Part shown: positions 47,283-59,800 of the stretch, piece after piece
Numbering within the stretch: the first letter of the stretch is position 1
Layout: every line of letters begins with the position of its first letter
DNA from: Laetiporus sulphureus 93-53
Lineage: Eukaryota; Basidiomycota; Agaricomycetes; Polyporales; Laetiporaceae
Length of the DNA: 64,000 nucleotides
Reading direction: 5' to 3'
Assembly: GCF_001632365.1 (NCBI RefSeq)
Contig: NW_024468517.1
Span: 192,145-256,144, forward strand
Notes under the pieces: generated by a model
The model's database searches: none
The model's input: the letters and a program-made list of their open reading frames with translations, nothing else
Told to the model about the DNA's origin: nothing
Made by a program: the position numbers and the translations under genes

Positions 47283-50200
47283 CGGCAACGATATCTTATT
47301 CTCTCATACGTATTGTATTCTCGCCACCTGTCACGGTCAGTGAATCTTCTCCCTGTGGAGGACATTACGCACCAATCGATCTGTGCTGACCGCTCTGTCA
47401 CGCAGGACTGGACTGGACTGGATCCTCATCCCTACTCGCATCGCATCGCTCGTTTCTCCGCGCATATACTCACACTACCTTGTTCCTACCGCATCCTCAT
47501 ATCGCCCCTCTAAGTCATCCTTATGTATGAACACCACTCATCCGATCCCATCCCACACACCTCCTGTAGTAGTTCGCATAGCCAGGGCTCAACGCGCAGC
47601 GCGTGGACTTTCTGTACGATACGATGAATTGTCACAATGCACGGCAATTGTATACATACTCATGTTGATCCCCGCGTCCTGGCGCTTGCCGTATAGGCGC
47701 GTGGGACAGGTGACGCTAACGGAGAGTTCGCAAGGAAGACAAGAAAAACTTGGGTGAAGAGGCGCTGGGCGCCGGTTCCAAATAACACAGAGGCCCGTCG
47801 CAGAGCATGCGCAAATGCCATTCATATTACACCGTCGAATGCCGCCATTATCTCGTCTACTGAACTGGCAAACACTATGAGTCCCTTTGCTCTGACCATA
47901 CATGAATCACTGCACCACGAATCACTCATGCACCACAAGACCGACACTGGTTCAGGGGGTTGGATGCGGATGCTATCGAATGCAAGGTTCAAACAACCGC
48001 TGTCAAAGAAGAGACGTTGCCAGTCAGGGCAGCCTCAGCAATGACAAGAGGATTGGCCCCCATCATAGAAGGTGAATTCTCGTCCCTGATATTTCCCCTT
48101 TGCAGCAACTCTGAGTTGGGTACCTTTGATGGTGGGAGAGCAAAAGGCAAGGTGTTGCTGAATGTGAGTGGGATATGCGGGGATGATGGTGTCAGCAGTG
48201 ATCACATTCATGACGATTGTGGACGTCCACTCACCCCCAGGAGCAATTAGTCCATGTGCAGTTGCAACTGAAACAAGCGATGCAAAATCGAGCCTGCACA
48301 CCAGATCTTTCAACGGCATGTCTATAATAATGCATTTCAATTCACTGCACAGAGCAGGTAAGTCACAATGATGAACACTGGCAAATAAGTATCTAGTTCT
48401 TTCTGTGCGTCGAAGCTGTCCACTTACAACTGGAAATTGATCCAACAGATGCCAGTGCATCGTACAGATCCCTTCTGAACTCACTTCATGCAAACCATCA
48501 TGTACAAAGTCGAACACTGCAATGGCAGACACACAAGCCAAACTACATCGATGCCCGAACAATAGACTCCAAACCGATCACCGTACATTTTCGATGGTCT
48601 CTTCCTATATGATGCATTCAAGTGAGATTGGTCAAACTGCACAACGGAAGTATGCGAGCAAAGAACAATAAAGGCAGTGGCAGGCACGTCAAGCACAATC
48701 GATGAAACGTTCGAGGACCACGTGGAATCGAGGAAACTCACAGGTTGCGTACCTCTGAACGTCACTGACAAACGACGAGACAGCAGGACAGGCAATCCGT
48801 ATCGAGGCGAAAATCCATGTATATCATTCGTCGAACATACGCATGACCTATGAATACTATCTCCAACTGGAGGAGAGCAGTAACCAATTGAATGATGTGA
48901 CCGTGCACACTCTGAGACGTCTCCCGAATGTGCAACCGGCGGCCGAGGTATAAAGAAACAGAGCACGTCGAATAAGAACACGTTAATAGTGAGAAGCGCT
49001 GTGAACGAACGTCAAAATCAGAGCATGAACCATTTAATAAACGCCAACTACTATGTACCACCACGAGGAAGTACATAATTAAGCGAAGTGAGCATATATA
49101 AAGCAATAAGTAGACGCTAACAGCGAGAAACACTGCAAATCAACATCGAAATCATTACAGACTACTCACCATGCACTGCCGCGAGGAGGTACGTAGAAAA
49201 CGCCATCAAGCGACGTGGTGGATAGAAAGCAAGAAAGCTCAACAGGGGCAGCGCGATGACGAGGAGGAGGGGCGAACGTTACGTAAACTACTTCCTAAAA
49301 GGTGTCGAACTGCAGCGACGATTATTACGTAAGCCGTTCGCGTCCACATTCTGTCAATAGCCAAATTACTTTGTTATTTGAAAACTATTGTTTCTATTTA
49401 AATTAAAATTATTTGCGCTAAAGACAGCGCACGACATCAAAGCAACACACTCATCGCCTGCGACAAAAAAAAACTCGGATGTTGTGAGCAAGCTCCAAGA
49501 CCAGTCATTGATGATGTAAATGGACACACGAGATTTCTTGCATAGGGTTTAATATCGCCAAAGTTACAGTACGCTCGTATTACGGGTATCACGGAGCGGT
49601 ATGACGCTGTTCTGCCGCATAGCATTATATTGCGAAACTCTGTTCGGAGCAGAGGGGGTATTTCGGGCGTGCACCGCATCGGTCACTATTGAGAAAAAAA
49701 AAGAATAAGCGAGAGTTCGCGAAAAATTATAGATGAAATGGCAGACAAGGTTCCGATGGCAGGAAGGATGCGTATTTGTAGCCGTCTTGCGTACGTGGCC
49801 AATGGCGACTGCGATTAGCGGGTATACCGCAGATTCCAGGTTTCCGGCGCAGTTCCCCGATGCATAATAACGCTTGCGTTACCCATAAGCACCTGTGCGA
49901 AGTGTGCAGATCGACGTGCGAATGCACTCGACTGACACGCGTGATACTCAGGGATTGTTCGTTGTTCACGGGCGTTATGACAGTTCTGCGATCAACATCA
50001 CTCCTTCTTGTCCGGTTGGTCCGGCGGGTTTGCAGTTAGACGTGGACAGATGGCCCTTTGTTCATCATTTCGGAATTACCCTTCGTGAAACACGTCTCTC
50101 TGACGGAAAAGATTTGCGAAGACCCTTAAGACGTCCCAAAGCCGTCCAAAAAAAGCGCATCCGCCGACAGGTCTTGAGCAACAGCGTTGATTGCTAGCCT

Positions 50201-50768
50201 AGACCACGTAAAAATTTGTGTGAGAATAACAACAAACGCCTTCGGGAACCGCGTCTTGACCGCGGTCCAAGGTGTGGTGTGGTATGCTCAGCATAGGCGA
50301 TCGTGAGAGTCAACAGCTAAGCAGCCGTCAGGGCTGGTCCATGCAGGTAATGACAAATTTTCAGAAAGCGTGGTCGCAGTAAGCGTAAGCGTCAGTCAGA
50401 CCATGCTGGGAGAAAACGGCGCATGAGATTTGAGTCAAACGCGTCTCGTCACGGCACGTGCTTGTGACAGTAACCAGTAACCTGATGGCGCTGGCCAAAT
50501 CGGGCTTGAAAACCTTTGGCTCACTCACTCACACTCTCAGCGAAACGATATTATGGCGTCAAGATCTGTGCTATTAGTAATATATACGATACTCATGGCC
50601 TAATGTACAATGTAAGTTACTCGAGACATTGACTAGTGGTACACTAGTGCAGCATGAACACAACAAAGCAAAACGACAATATGAATGAGACGTAGACTCG
50701 TTAAAGCGATGTCACAATAACTTAGTCTATCAAGCTGCAATGAAATAAGGCGCCACGAAGATCGCAGC
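47283..50768. other. Gene-poor region, about 3.5 kb
   Basis: The longest frame is 48035-48562 on the minus strand. It includes MPLKDLVCRLDFASLVSVAT and AHGLIAPGG, vaguely like the SAP-like segment of some basidiomycete transposon-associated proteins; this is weak. An AT-rich block lies around 49360-49430, with short A-runs at 49466 and 49695. Around 48960-49200 similar phrases recur (for instance CGAGGAAGTAC and CGAGGAGGTAC). No gene, tRNA or complete mobile element was recognised. Confidence 0.4.
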
Positions 50769-53165
50769 CTACGCGAGTGTACACGCGCCCTCGTCCCAAT
50801 CCGTGCGCGGGATGACACCCACGGCTCTGCAGACGGGACATGACACCTCCACCTCCTCCATGCCCTCCTTGTCCTCCTTCTTCTCCTCGCCGCCCCACCC
50901 CGCGACCCGCTCCGCACTCACAAGGCAAGACGGGTGGAACGTATGCTCACACACCTTCTCGCCGACACCGCCGAGTGGACGGATTGAGATCTGACGGATC
51001 GTGCGCGGATCGACAACAGGCACAGGGTCCTCGTCGGACGGGCCGAGTCCACAGCTCACGTCCCAGCAACGCAAGCCCATCTCCCGCTCCTTACGCTCGA
51101 CCCGCTGCCGCAGCGTCAGGCCAGGCGGGGCTGGTAACGTCCACTGGCGCTTCTCAGGTGGCCGAGGACGGCCTTGGGTGTGGGCGCCTGTCTGTGGAGC
51201 TGGACGTTGCTGAGGCGCTGGTCCGCCTGCAGCAGCGTTGGGCGCGTTCGCCGGGCCCCGCTGTGGGATTGGGCCAAATAAGTTCTGCAAAAAGGTACGA
51301 GCCGTCTGATCATCTAGACGGACGTATCCTGGAATAGCGCCGCCACCGCCCGGTGGGATTGGTGGGAGAGCAGCGTCGGGAGTAGCCGCAGGTTGGGGCT
51401 GCGGTTGTTGCTGCGTCTCGGCCGGTTGGTGATGTCGCGGTCGAAAGAGTCGCTCGAAGAAGCCCCGGTGGGGCGGTGGAGACTGGCCCCGCGTTGGCAC
51501 TTGGCCCTGGGCAGTAACTTCATCTGTGGGAGCAGGGGGCGTGCCGCCGGGCATCACGCCCGGCGCAACGGGGAAGTAAAGGCTGAATTCGAGCGGCATG
51601 AACGGAGGAGCGCCCGTCCGTGGCTGAGCACCCTGCTCCTGACCAGGTGCGGTACCCGGGGTGGGCTGTGGGCCAGCCTGCGCGAGTTGCGGCTGTGGTT
51701 GTGTTGGTTGGACACCAGCCGGCGCCTGCGCCGGTTCCTGCCCCTGTGGAGCCTGCTGCATCCTACGCTGTCGGGGCGGCACATATGTAAGTGACTCGGG
51801 GTCGATGTCAAAACGACACGTAGGGCATGTGGTACGATGCGGCTTCGTGAACCAGGGCAGCAGGCACGACGTATGAAAGACGTGAGAGCATGGGAGAGCA
51901 ACGACTTTTGGCAGATCCTTCAGATGTGAATATAGCGGATCGTTGGATGGGGAAGAGCTGTCAACTTCCATCGACGCCTCTGATGGACCGCTGCTCTCGA
52001 TGCCCTCCGTGCGCGTCTGTTGCTCGAGATCGCCGCCTTCCGAACTAAGCTTCTCCCAGCAAACTGAACACATCGCGTCTCCTTCATCAGTGCTCGTCCG
52101 CTCTATCCGTTGCACGAGCCCCGGAGGAACCACCTCAAGGCCACGAATGAGCTTTTCTGCACGTTCCGGATCGTCAGGCTCTGGCTCGCGTGCCTCTCCG
52201 AAGGGGAATGGGAAGAACGGGAAGAAGAATCCTTCGCCGCCAGGAGCAAATCCCTGGGCGAAGTCAGGCATGCCCATCGGAGGAACGACTCCCTCTGCAT
52301 TAGGAGTGGGCGGCACGATAGGGATTTGAAAGGTGAAGTTGTACATCGACGGGCCGTGGAAGTGCGGTGGTTGCTGATCCTGCTGCGGGTCAGCCTGAGC
52401 ACCTTCCTGCATGCCCTCCTGCCGAGGCGTGGGTGGCGGTGGCGGGTAAATGTCGAATGTGTAGACGAGCCGGCTGTAGGGCGGTGGCGGTGTGCGAGGA
52501 GCATTCTGCTGCGCTTCATGTGCTTCAGGGGGCTGCGAAGCGAGCTCCGGCTCGTGCTGGTGGTCGGGTGTAGGGGAGTGCAAACGTTGACGATTGGTCT
52601 CGCGCATGTCCTCCTCGTCGATGTCTTCATCGACCCGCGAACGCCGTGGATTCCGTGTAGGAGCGGGATCAGGGGATTGAGACGGTGGATTTGAGGCCTC
52701 GCCTTCGGCTATGTCCACATCCATGATTATATGCGACGTGTTCTGTGCTGAAGACGTGGAATCGTCGGATTCGTGGCCAAGTGACAGATTTGATTGTGGG
52801 AAAGCGGAGGGGCTCGTCGATGCAGACGAATAGTGTACTGCGTGATCCTGATCCTGAGTAGCTGGATCAGGACCTAGTGAGGACGAGCGCAGAGAGAGAG
52901 TTCCTACAGATTGTGCGAGGTCCTCCACAGGGGTCATTTCACGGTCCTCTGAGTCGTCTTGCTGGGAAGCAGGATCGTCAGGAATGGGTTCCAAAGGCGG
53001 GAGATCCAGCAAATCTGGATCGTCCTCAGGAAGACTGGGTTCGATGGAGGATGGTGTTGGGTTAGTTATGCCATGGACGATATTCTGAATGCCCTGCCTG
53101 ATTTGCGGATTGGCATCCAGCAAGTGCTGTAGGAAACCGCTAACAGTGTTTGAGTGGTTATCCAT
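50769..53165 (-). CDS. RING finger protein with second C-terminal Cys/His module, putative E3 ligase
   Basis: Intronless, 798 residues. The N-terminal 300 residues are acidic, Ser/Pro-rich and low in complexity. A helix EKLIRGLEVVPPGLVQRIER precedes the RING: CSVCWEKL, a 40-residue loop, then ALPCSHVFHTSCLLPWF and CPTCRFDIDPESLTY, a canonical RING-H2. A Pro/Gln-rich linker of 250 residues follows. The C-terminus has a second set of Cys/His pairs: CWDVSCGLG, KVCEHTFHPSCLVSAERV, VSCPVCRAVG. It resembles a diverged RING. The ligase role is inferred. The helix-RING unit closely matches the protein at 6951-8664, so the two are probably paralogues. Confidence 0.83.
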   Translation of the reverse strand: MDNHSNTVSGFLQHLLDANPQIRQGIQNIVHGITNPTPSSIEPSLPEDDPDLLDLPPLEPIPDDPASQQDDSEDREMTPVEDLAQSVGTLSLRSSSLGPDPATQDQDHAVHYSSASTSPSAFPQSNLSLGHESDDSTSSAQNTSHIIMDVDIAEGEASNPPSQSPDPAPTRNPRRSRVDEDIDEEDMRETNRQRLHSPTPDHQHEPELASQPPEAHEAQQNAPRTPPPPYSRLVYTFDIYPPPPPTPRQEGMQEGAQADPQQDQQPPHFHGPSMYNFTFQIPIVPPTPNAEGVVPPMGMPDFAQGFAPGGEGFFFPFFPFPFGEAREPEPDDPERAEKLIRGLEVVPPGLVQRIERTSTDEGDAMCSVCWEKLSSEGGDLEQQTRTEGIESSGPSEASMEVDSSSPSNDPLYSHLKDLPKVVALPCSHVFHTSCLLPWFTKPHRTTCPTCRFDIDPESLTYVPPRQRRMQQAPQGQEPAQAPAGVQPTQPQPQLAQAGPQPTPGTAPGQEQGAQPRTGAPPFMPLEFSLYFPVAPGVMPGGTPPAPTDEVTAQGQVPTRGQSPPPHRGFFERLFRPRHHQPAETQQQPQPQPAATPDAALPPIPPGGGGAIPGYVRLDDQTARTFLQNLFGPIPQRGPANAPNAAAGGPAPQQRPAPQTGAHTQGRPRPPEKRQWTLPAPPGLTLRQRVERKEREMGLRCWDVSCGLGPSDEDPVPVVDPRTIRQISIRPLGGVGEKVCEHTFHPSCLVSAERVAGWGGEEKKEDKEGMEEVEVSCPVCRAVGVIPRTDWDEGACTLA

Positions 53166-54719
53166 GTAAAGAGCGTCAGATGGCGTTAAAGATGGGTATC
53201 CTGTCGTAAAGTAGGTGATGGTTGTTGCAAAAGGTGTGGAGGCCGCTCCAGCTGTCCCCTAGCTTATAACGTGGATTACCGATTCTAAGCAGCAATCTAG
53301 TCGCTGCTAGAATATTCGATAATAGCTGGATATGGGAATTCCCGAACTTACTCATCCCTTTACCGCAGCTTAGTCATCCGCGCCTATCCCCGAGGTCTCC
53401 ATCGACCATCGACCGTCCCGAGCTCGATTGGTATTCACGCTCGTCCCGCGAGTCGCGCCTTGCACGACATTTAAATGCGACCTTCAGCTATGAATATTTC
53501 GTGTGCTTTGGCTACGATGTCATCAGCCGGTGGCTCTCCATCACACAACTGGAGCCACGGCGTTACCACGTTTACCCTTTGGTCGTTTCGCGAGAGGTCT
53601 AATATTGGGCTACAAACTCATACGCATGCATGGAGCATGGACAATCATATTATTCTGGACGCTGACAGTTCCACAGGTCTTTTGTCCCGTCATGCGTGTC
53701 ATGCAACTAGTTCAGCAATGGCTCCCATGATGCCAGTCCACTGTGGTCTTTCCTGGTCCGCTAATTACTCCGGAGTCCAGCTAATTACTCCGGAGTCCAC
53801 ACGAGCGCTGCCTTATCGAAGCATCATGAGCAAAATGGAACTGGCAGTACCATCAACTATCTCGCATGCCATCCGGCGGGAGCAGAACCGAATGCGACTA
53901 GCCTCCCTACCGTACAAGTATGAACTTATCCCTCCCAGAGGCTCTGCCACGCTGTGTGGCTTCCAATACAGCCCCACGAGACACGTTCTGCGGTATGTCA
54001 CGCACCCGCTGTTCGGACTGCAACCATCTCCGCTGCGATGCGACTCAGTCCACATTCCCCACTGAAAGCGTCGAGTGGCAGCATCAGCAAAGGCTGTGGA
54101 GATATTCTAGTGCATCATGGCTGTATGCATGTGATGCGGTCACTGGTCCGCTATGTGCATGCTGTCAATGTAAACGCCTTACAGACAATCCCTTTTCATC
54201 GGGCGCGCTCGTGTGGTCGAATAATCGTTATCGGAATACATCCTCCTGCATAATCCACGCCTGAGCGGTCCCGACTAGCTGCGAAGCCTATGGTCGCATA
54301 AAGGATCTCTCGTGTGAGGGCAGCAACGCGAAGTGCACCATTACCAGGGCTACGATCAATGAAGGGAACTGGTCGAGGCGACCTGATCCCGAGGCGGGTC
54401 GGTCGCTCTATCTCCCATTAATCTTCCCGCCGGCCATCTTGGGTGGCGTATCGGGTATCCAAAGTTGTGGTTCAGCGCCTCCCAGGCCTGCTTCTTAATC
54501 GATCGCTCGTCTGCGATCATAGTCTGACCTCCGTGAAGTTCGATCGAGATAGGGCGGTCCTTGCGCGGCGCACGGTGCTCTTCGGTGCCTCTCGGGTACT
54601 CGATGATGTTATTCGTGGGTCTGAAGTGATCCTCGCTATTATGAAAGGACAGGCGCCGTAAGCTACTCAATTCGTGCCACGCCATGACTACAGGTGATGG
54701 TGGCGGTCGTGACAGGTCT
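53166..54719. other. Spacer with a 20-bp tandem repeat
   Basis: 5' region of the RING gene and 3' flank of the phosphatidylserine synthase gene. A plus-strand frame at 53475-54065 (196 codons) shows no domain and is taken as chance. Confidence 0.45.
53760..53799. repeat. Perfect tandem repeat, 2 x 20 bp
   Basis: GCTAATTACTCCGGAGTCCA occurs twice back to back (53760-53779 and 53780-53799). The inner CTCCGGAG is palindromic. Confidence 0.9.
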
Positions 54720-56848
54720 TCACGATATTGTCTTCGCCTTCGCGCTGCGCTTCGAGCGTCTGAGGTACCTCCGAGCACTCGGGATACCGAACTGTAAAGC
54801 GTGAGTCAGACTTCAGTCGAACGTGCCGAACAGGACACAAACCCGTATGGTCGGATACAGCACCAGCAGGAAAGCGCCCACCGCCCAAGCCCACTTGACC
54901 CGCGTCGGCAGTGGCTCGGGGAATTGACCTTTGCTCCATTTCGTGATTGCCAGCAGTTCCGTGCCGATAGTAGCGAGCAGGAGCCATACATGCTGGCCCA
55001 TCCTGACAGCCTTTCTATCGGAAGCCGAAAAGGGGATCAGTACAGCAAAGCACCCGAGACGTATCTGACACTTGGCCGGCGCAGACATACCTCGGGTCGT
55101 TGACATATTGATACAGCTCCCGTACCGCTGGCAAGGCACAAAGGAAGACCCCTGCAAGGCGCGCAATGACGAATGGGTGATCGGGCTCCATCCACAACAG
55201 AGTCTGTCCCTATTCAGCGAGAGTTTTGGTGGAACGAGCGAACGAAAGCTAACCTTTAGATAGAACGGATTAAGTTCAGCTGCTAGGAATACAGCCAATA
55301 GCAGCACGACCGTGAAGTAGTGCACGAACGAAGCCGTCCCTTCCCATTTGAACGTGGTCCAGTCGTGAGGAGAGAATTGGCTTATCACGCGTCTGGTTTT
55401 GGAGCGGATCCCGCGTGTTTGCCGAAGACCTCTCCAGACGTAGTGCTGCGATGGGGGTTTCAGTCATGTCTCACACGTGATACGGAGCCACGAACCTTAA
55501 CTTCGAAGAACTGACATGTCTTCATCCCTATGATCAGAATGTAATGCTTAGCAGCTTGAAATCCTGTATCCTTCTGCATTCCATACCTAAATATGTACCG
55601 AGCCAATTGCAGATCAGTACATCTAGGATCCACTGCAGTCCATCGTCAGAGCCGGGACATCAGTCAATGTTTCCATGAGACTGACATGATCCCACCAGCA
55701 CTTCAGTTCCTTTAGCACCCTTTGAATCACATGGATGGATGGATGCGTACCTCCGCGAAGTTAGGAAGCTGGTGCTGCAAACTGTATTCTGCAAGCTCGA
55801 ACGCAATGCTCAAGATCTATTTTTGTAAGCCGTTGCACTAAATATATTGAACGAGCTGCTCACCCAGCAGAACCAATAATCGCGGAGTATCAAGGCCTTG
55901 CCGAACCATCCAAGGGTATGTGCCAGACAGAATATGTCAATGGCATTCTGCGCGAAGCCGCATGAGATACGCAGTATTCCCACGTAACCATGCTTCTTAC
56001 CCAGATATTCTGGAATGTGAAGTCACAGTTTTCAGCGTAGTTTTTCTCAGGGAGGGGTTTTCCCAGGCTGGGGTCTAGGTACTTCATCATCGCTCTCGCC
56101 GAATCGAGGTCTTGGAAGAGCAAGAAGACCAGAGCCAGTTCATATAGCAAATTAATGCCCAGAACCACCCGCCAGAAAGCTTCCGAGTTAAGAAGTCAAC
56201 GTAGAGGAAGGAGGAGACAGCAAATGTACCGGCGAACCTGGATGCGGTCGGACGAAGGGCCCGTCCCGGAACTGGATCATTGAGAAGAGAAGGAACGATG
56301 CAATTGCTGCATATACACCACTGAGACCACTTGAGCCTTGCAACAAGCGTAGACCGAATAGAAACTGACACTCTGCGCTTGTCCCGACCCTCCTCCAGAA
56401 CATCCTGGGTCGTAGCGACATATGCCAAGACCGCCATTCCTATGCCCAAAGCAGTCAAAGTGATGGGCTTGTAGAAAAATCTGCGTGGTACTGTATGCAG
56501 CGAGTTTTGTACAGCGGAAAGGTAGACAGCAGCGGCTTACTCGATACTGGTATCGTGCTTCTCTTGGAAGGGGGTTATGCGGGTATACGGCTCGGTGCGG
56601 TCAGCCTGGGGATTGTTGCTATGAAGCCAACCTGCACATAGCTAGAGTACGATATACACCTACATCGTACCCTTTCAAGCTCTATAAGTGTCTAAACCGT
56701 TCAACGAGCAATGTATGCGTGACCTACAGCGCACTGGCGCACCATTCAACCCTGGTTTTGGTTCCGGTGCCTCTATAATCGGCAACGCAGAATCCGACTC
56801 TTCTGTCAGCGACGACGCAATCTGCGCAACTTTCTTCTCACTAGACAT
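54720..56848 (-). CDS. Phosphatidylserine synthase, base-exchange type (PTDSS family)
   Basis: Integral ER enzyme exchanging the head group of phosphatidylcholine or -ethanolamine for serine. Exon 1 (56735-56848) encodes 38 polar residues, MSSEKKVAQIASSLTEESDS onward; introns 56606-56734 and 56540 downward follow. Family blocks in order: QEKHDTSIEFFYKPITLTAL, DGPFVRPHP, LVFLLFQDLDSARAMMKYLD, PSLGKPLPEKNYAENCDF, ELAEYSLQHQLPNFAE, CWWDHWILDVLICNWLG, YLGMKTCQFFEVK, SPHDWTTFKWEG, LLLAVFLAAELNPFYLK and RMGQHVWLLLATIGTELLAI. The end is FGIPSARRYLRRSKRSAKAK before a TGA. Eight or more membrane segments and many short introns. This is the animal/plant-type enzyme, not the CDP-diacylglycerol-dependent Cho1 of yeasts. 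No lesion was noticed. Confidence 0.87.
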
Positions 56849-59800
56849 TGCACGGAAGTGCTCTGCGTACAGCCCGACGCGAACGATGTTGCTTGGTGGT
56901 TAGAGAGCAAAGCCGGCACTTACGAGCTGCAGCCACAGTCACGCACATGACGCGCCTGGGGCAGAGCGCCCGCCCCAACGAACTCCGTGGCCCAACTTGC
57001 CTGCCACTTCAAGTTGTGACAACTCTCCAGCACCAGAATAGCTGGTGTCGTATGCCAAAGTCGCTTCATGCACAACTGTCTGCATGCGCTCCGTAATGCT
57101 CGAGTGCCATCCCGGTCTTAATTTACTAGTGACGTACGAATGCTATTTTACGTCGCAAATAACTATGGACATATCGATGAGATCTCCGCGAGGGAACGGG
57201 GCTCAAGGTGTGCCTGCAGCACCTCAACACGATTTGTCTCATCGTTTCCTATGAATGTTCCCGTTCGATAATCCCTGAAATCCGGGTATCGGGGACAAGT
57301 CGCCCGGAGACAGGGATGTGCTTTCATCGAAACGACAAACCAGTTCGAGAAGGAGGGATCCTTCACATTTCTGGCCATCAGAAGACGGCAGTACACGAAT
57401 GGGGACAATACCTGAGCATCCTCGGCGGAGCTTTTACCGGACCGTGACGAGCATTGGCTCGCATCTCACTCCGGACGTTGCGCATGGACATGCGTTGCGG
57501 CATGATGGGTGGACATGCCCTCAAAGCGTAGTGTGCCGCGACATCGGCGTGTACTTGACAAGACCAAGCATGAATCTGTCAGCGCGGGCTTTGAGACATC
57601 GAACACACCATTGAGTTGAAGCTACCGTTCGGAAGCAATGAATGTACCGATTGTAGAATCACGCAGTAACGTAAGGATAGCACTAGAACTATGGCGGGCT
57701 CCGACCAATCGATTTCGGGGTGATTGGAGTGACCAACAGTGCGTCTTCCGGAAGGCAAGAGGCTACCAACTCCGAGGCACCAAGATAGAGTGCAAGTCCT
57801 ATGAGATGAAAATGGGGTGTTCGAAACGATTACGCGGAGTCGACCAGACGCAATCTATGTGAACTGTGCACTCCGCTACGACGCATGGTCAGGAAGCCTG
57901 CAGGATAGTGGCAGGGGTGCAAAAGAGTGTAAGCGGCTCGATGGTACGTACTCAGAGTCCACCAAACCTGTGCGCGTCGTGCGTACATCGCGTGTTTGGG
58001 CGGATGGAGCAAAATAGACACGCGCAGCGTCGAGGCCGGCGCAAGCCATGATATCGCGGTGTCTCGGCCAATAGCCACTTGGCCCAGACGGTGATGAGCC
58101 GAGAAGGAAGTATCTGATACGCAAGTGGAAAGATATTTTTCCGAGGTTGACATGAGCAACATTCGTACATATTGGTCCCTACATTGTTCTCTTGTTTGTG
58201 AAATCTAGCCGCTTTTACGGAAGCTTCCTACGCAGCTACCTAGGCGACGGGCGACATGTCAAACGGACTGGCTAGCTTCAGCCCTTGCATGCGAAGCTTC
58301 CAGGTGCAGCAAGAAGGCATCGATGAGTTGCTTGGAAGCAATTGACCACTTCCGTATCATCCCGAGTACACCGTCCACACTGGCGACTGTTTGTGATTGC
58401 GCATGACAGCTGAAACAGCTTGGTGTAAATCCGAGCACAGGCCGGATACTGCATGTGCTTCTTCCAATAGATGGTTGCGGAGTCGGATGTGAACAGAGCA
58501 CGTTCACGTACAGGTATTATTCTACTTTTGGATTTGTCAGGATACCTATAAAGATCAAAGCGTATTTACTCTCGGACGATCAGCGGTATCGGATGTAAAT
58601 GCGCGCGTGGGAAGATACGGACAGTTCAATGCAGCTTATGTTCCGGAATGCCTATGGTTTGTTTGCACCATTGCTGAAGAGTATCGACGGGTGGGAGAGG
58701 CCGTAGACTCGAGTAACTTGCCCTTGATCGCCGAGAGGCAGCGTCTAGCCACAATACAAATAGTACCAAACTTGGTTAGTAGGAGCTGGTTCGCTGCAAT
58801 GTCACCTCATCAGGCCTGCTCGCTCCCAACAGTCCTGCTTGCAAGTGATGGGTGTCCTCGATGTGTCCAAATGTTCCGAACAGCATACTCCAGCTTCTCG
58901 CCAGTCCAGGGTGTCCTGCGCTCACCGGTCCGCCAGCCACGGCAGTCCCACAATGTGTGCCTAGATCAAGCCTTATATTGGAATCGAGCGATTCTGTTGG
59001 CCGCTGCTTGAGGCCGGGGCTCATGCAGGCTTGGTCACTCATGCAAAGAAGTGAGATATGCTTCGTTATCTGGCGGCATTTCGGACTGATGTTCTATAGA
59101 GCGCTGCCAGCGGCGACCTGGAGCAGTCAGACGACCACGGAACTATCAACTTTCTGCATAGGCTGTCTCAGCCGGGAAGCCGAGACGAATGGCCAGTCGC
59201 AGTCGGCTCTTCCACGACTCCGCAGACTCGCGGATGCCTCAGGGTCGACTGCCAATCATTGCTTGCTCAATACAGCAAAGCTCGAGTCCGCATTCAGTTG
59301 GGTCTGGTCGATCGTCCCACCCATCAGTGGCGACTCAGCAGCTTTCAGTAACCAGGCCGTCCTTCACCTGACAATCGAATAATCATCGCTCCGTCCCTGT
59401 GAGTCTCTCAGTGAGATGTGTCTATTGTTTGACGTGATTGCATGCACTTCGGAGTGTTTCTGTTTCTATGTTTCCAACGGTGAGCCAGCCGCCTAGCAAA
59501 GGATCTGTTCTGGTATCCTCATTGTCAGCGTGCGTTTGTAAGCAACGCTTTGGGGTGTTGAATGATCAGATCGGGATGCTACAGCCTGGGTTCCTTGGCA
59601 TTGCTAAGTCACGGTGAACTTTGTCGTGACAACTGACAACATGTTCTCTAGATGGCGACTTGATTCCGCAGGACAGCCGATCCGACCAGATATACGGAAC
59701 CGCCCCCAGCACACGGGTCTCATGGAATTTCTCTCCCCCGATGATGAAGATACAACTTCGAGCTCCTTCTGAATCCAAAACTCAGGTCCTATGCCCATGG

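Noticed and set aside
51314..52700. Several plus-strand frames of 128-194 codons
   Set aside because: All are antisense to the intronless 798-residue RING protein.
53475..54065. 196-codon plus-strand frame between the RING and phosphatidylserine synthase genes
   Set aside because: It runs through the exact tandem repeat, has no domain and shows no splice context; judged a chance frame.
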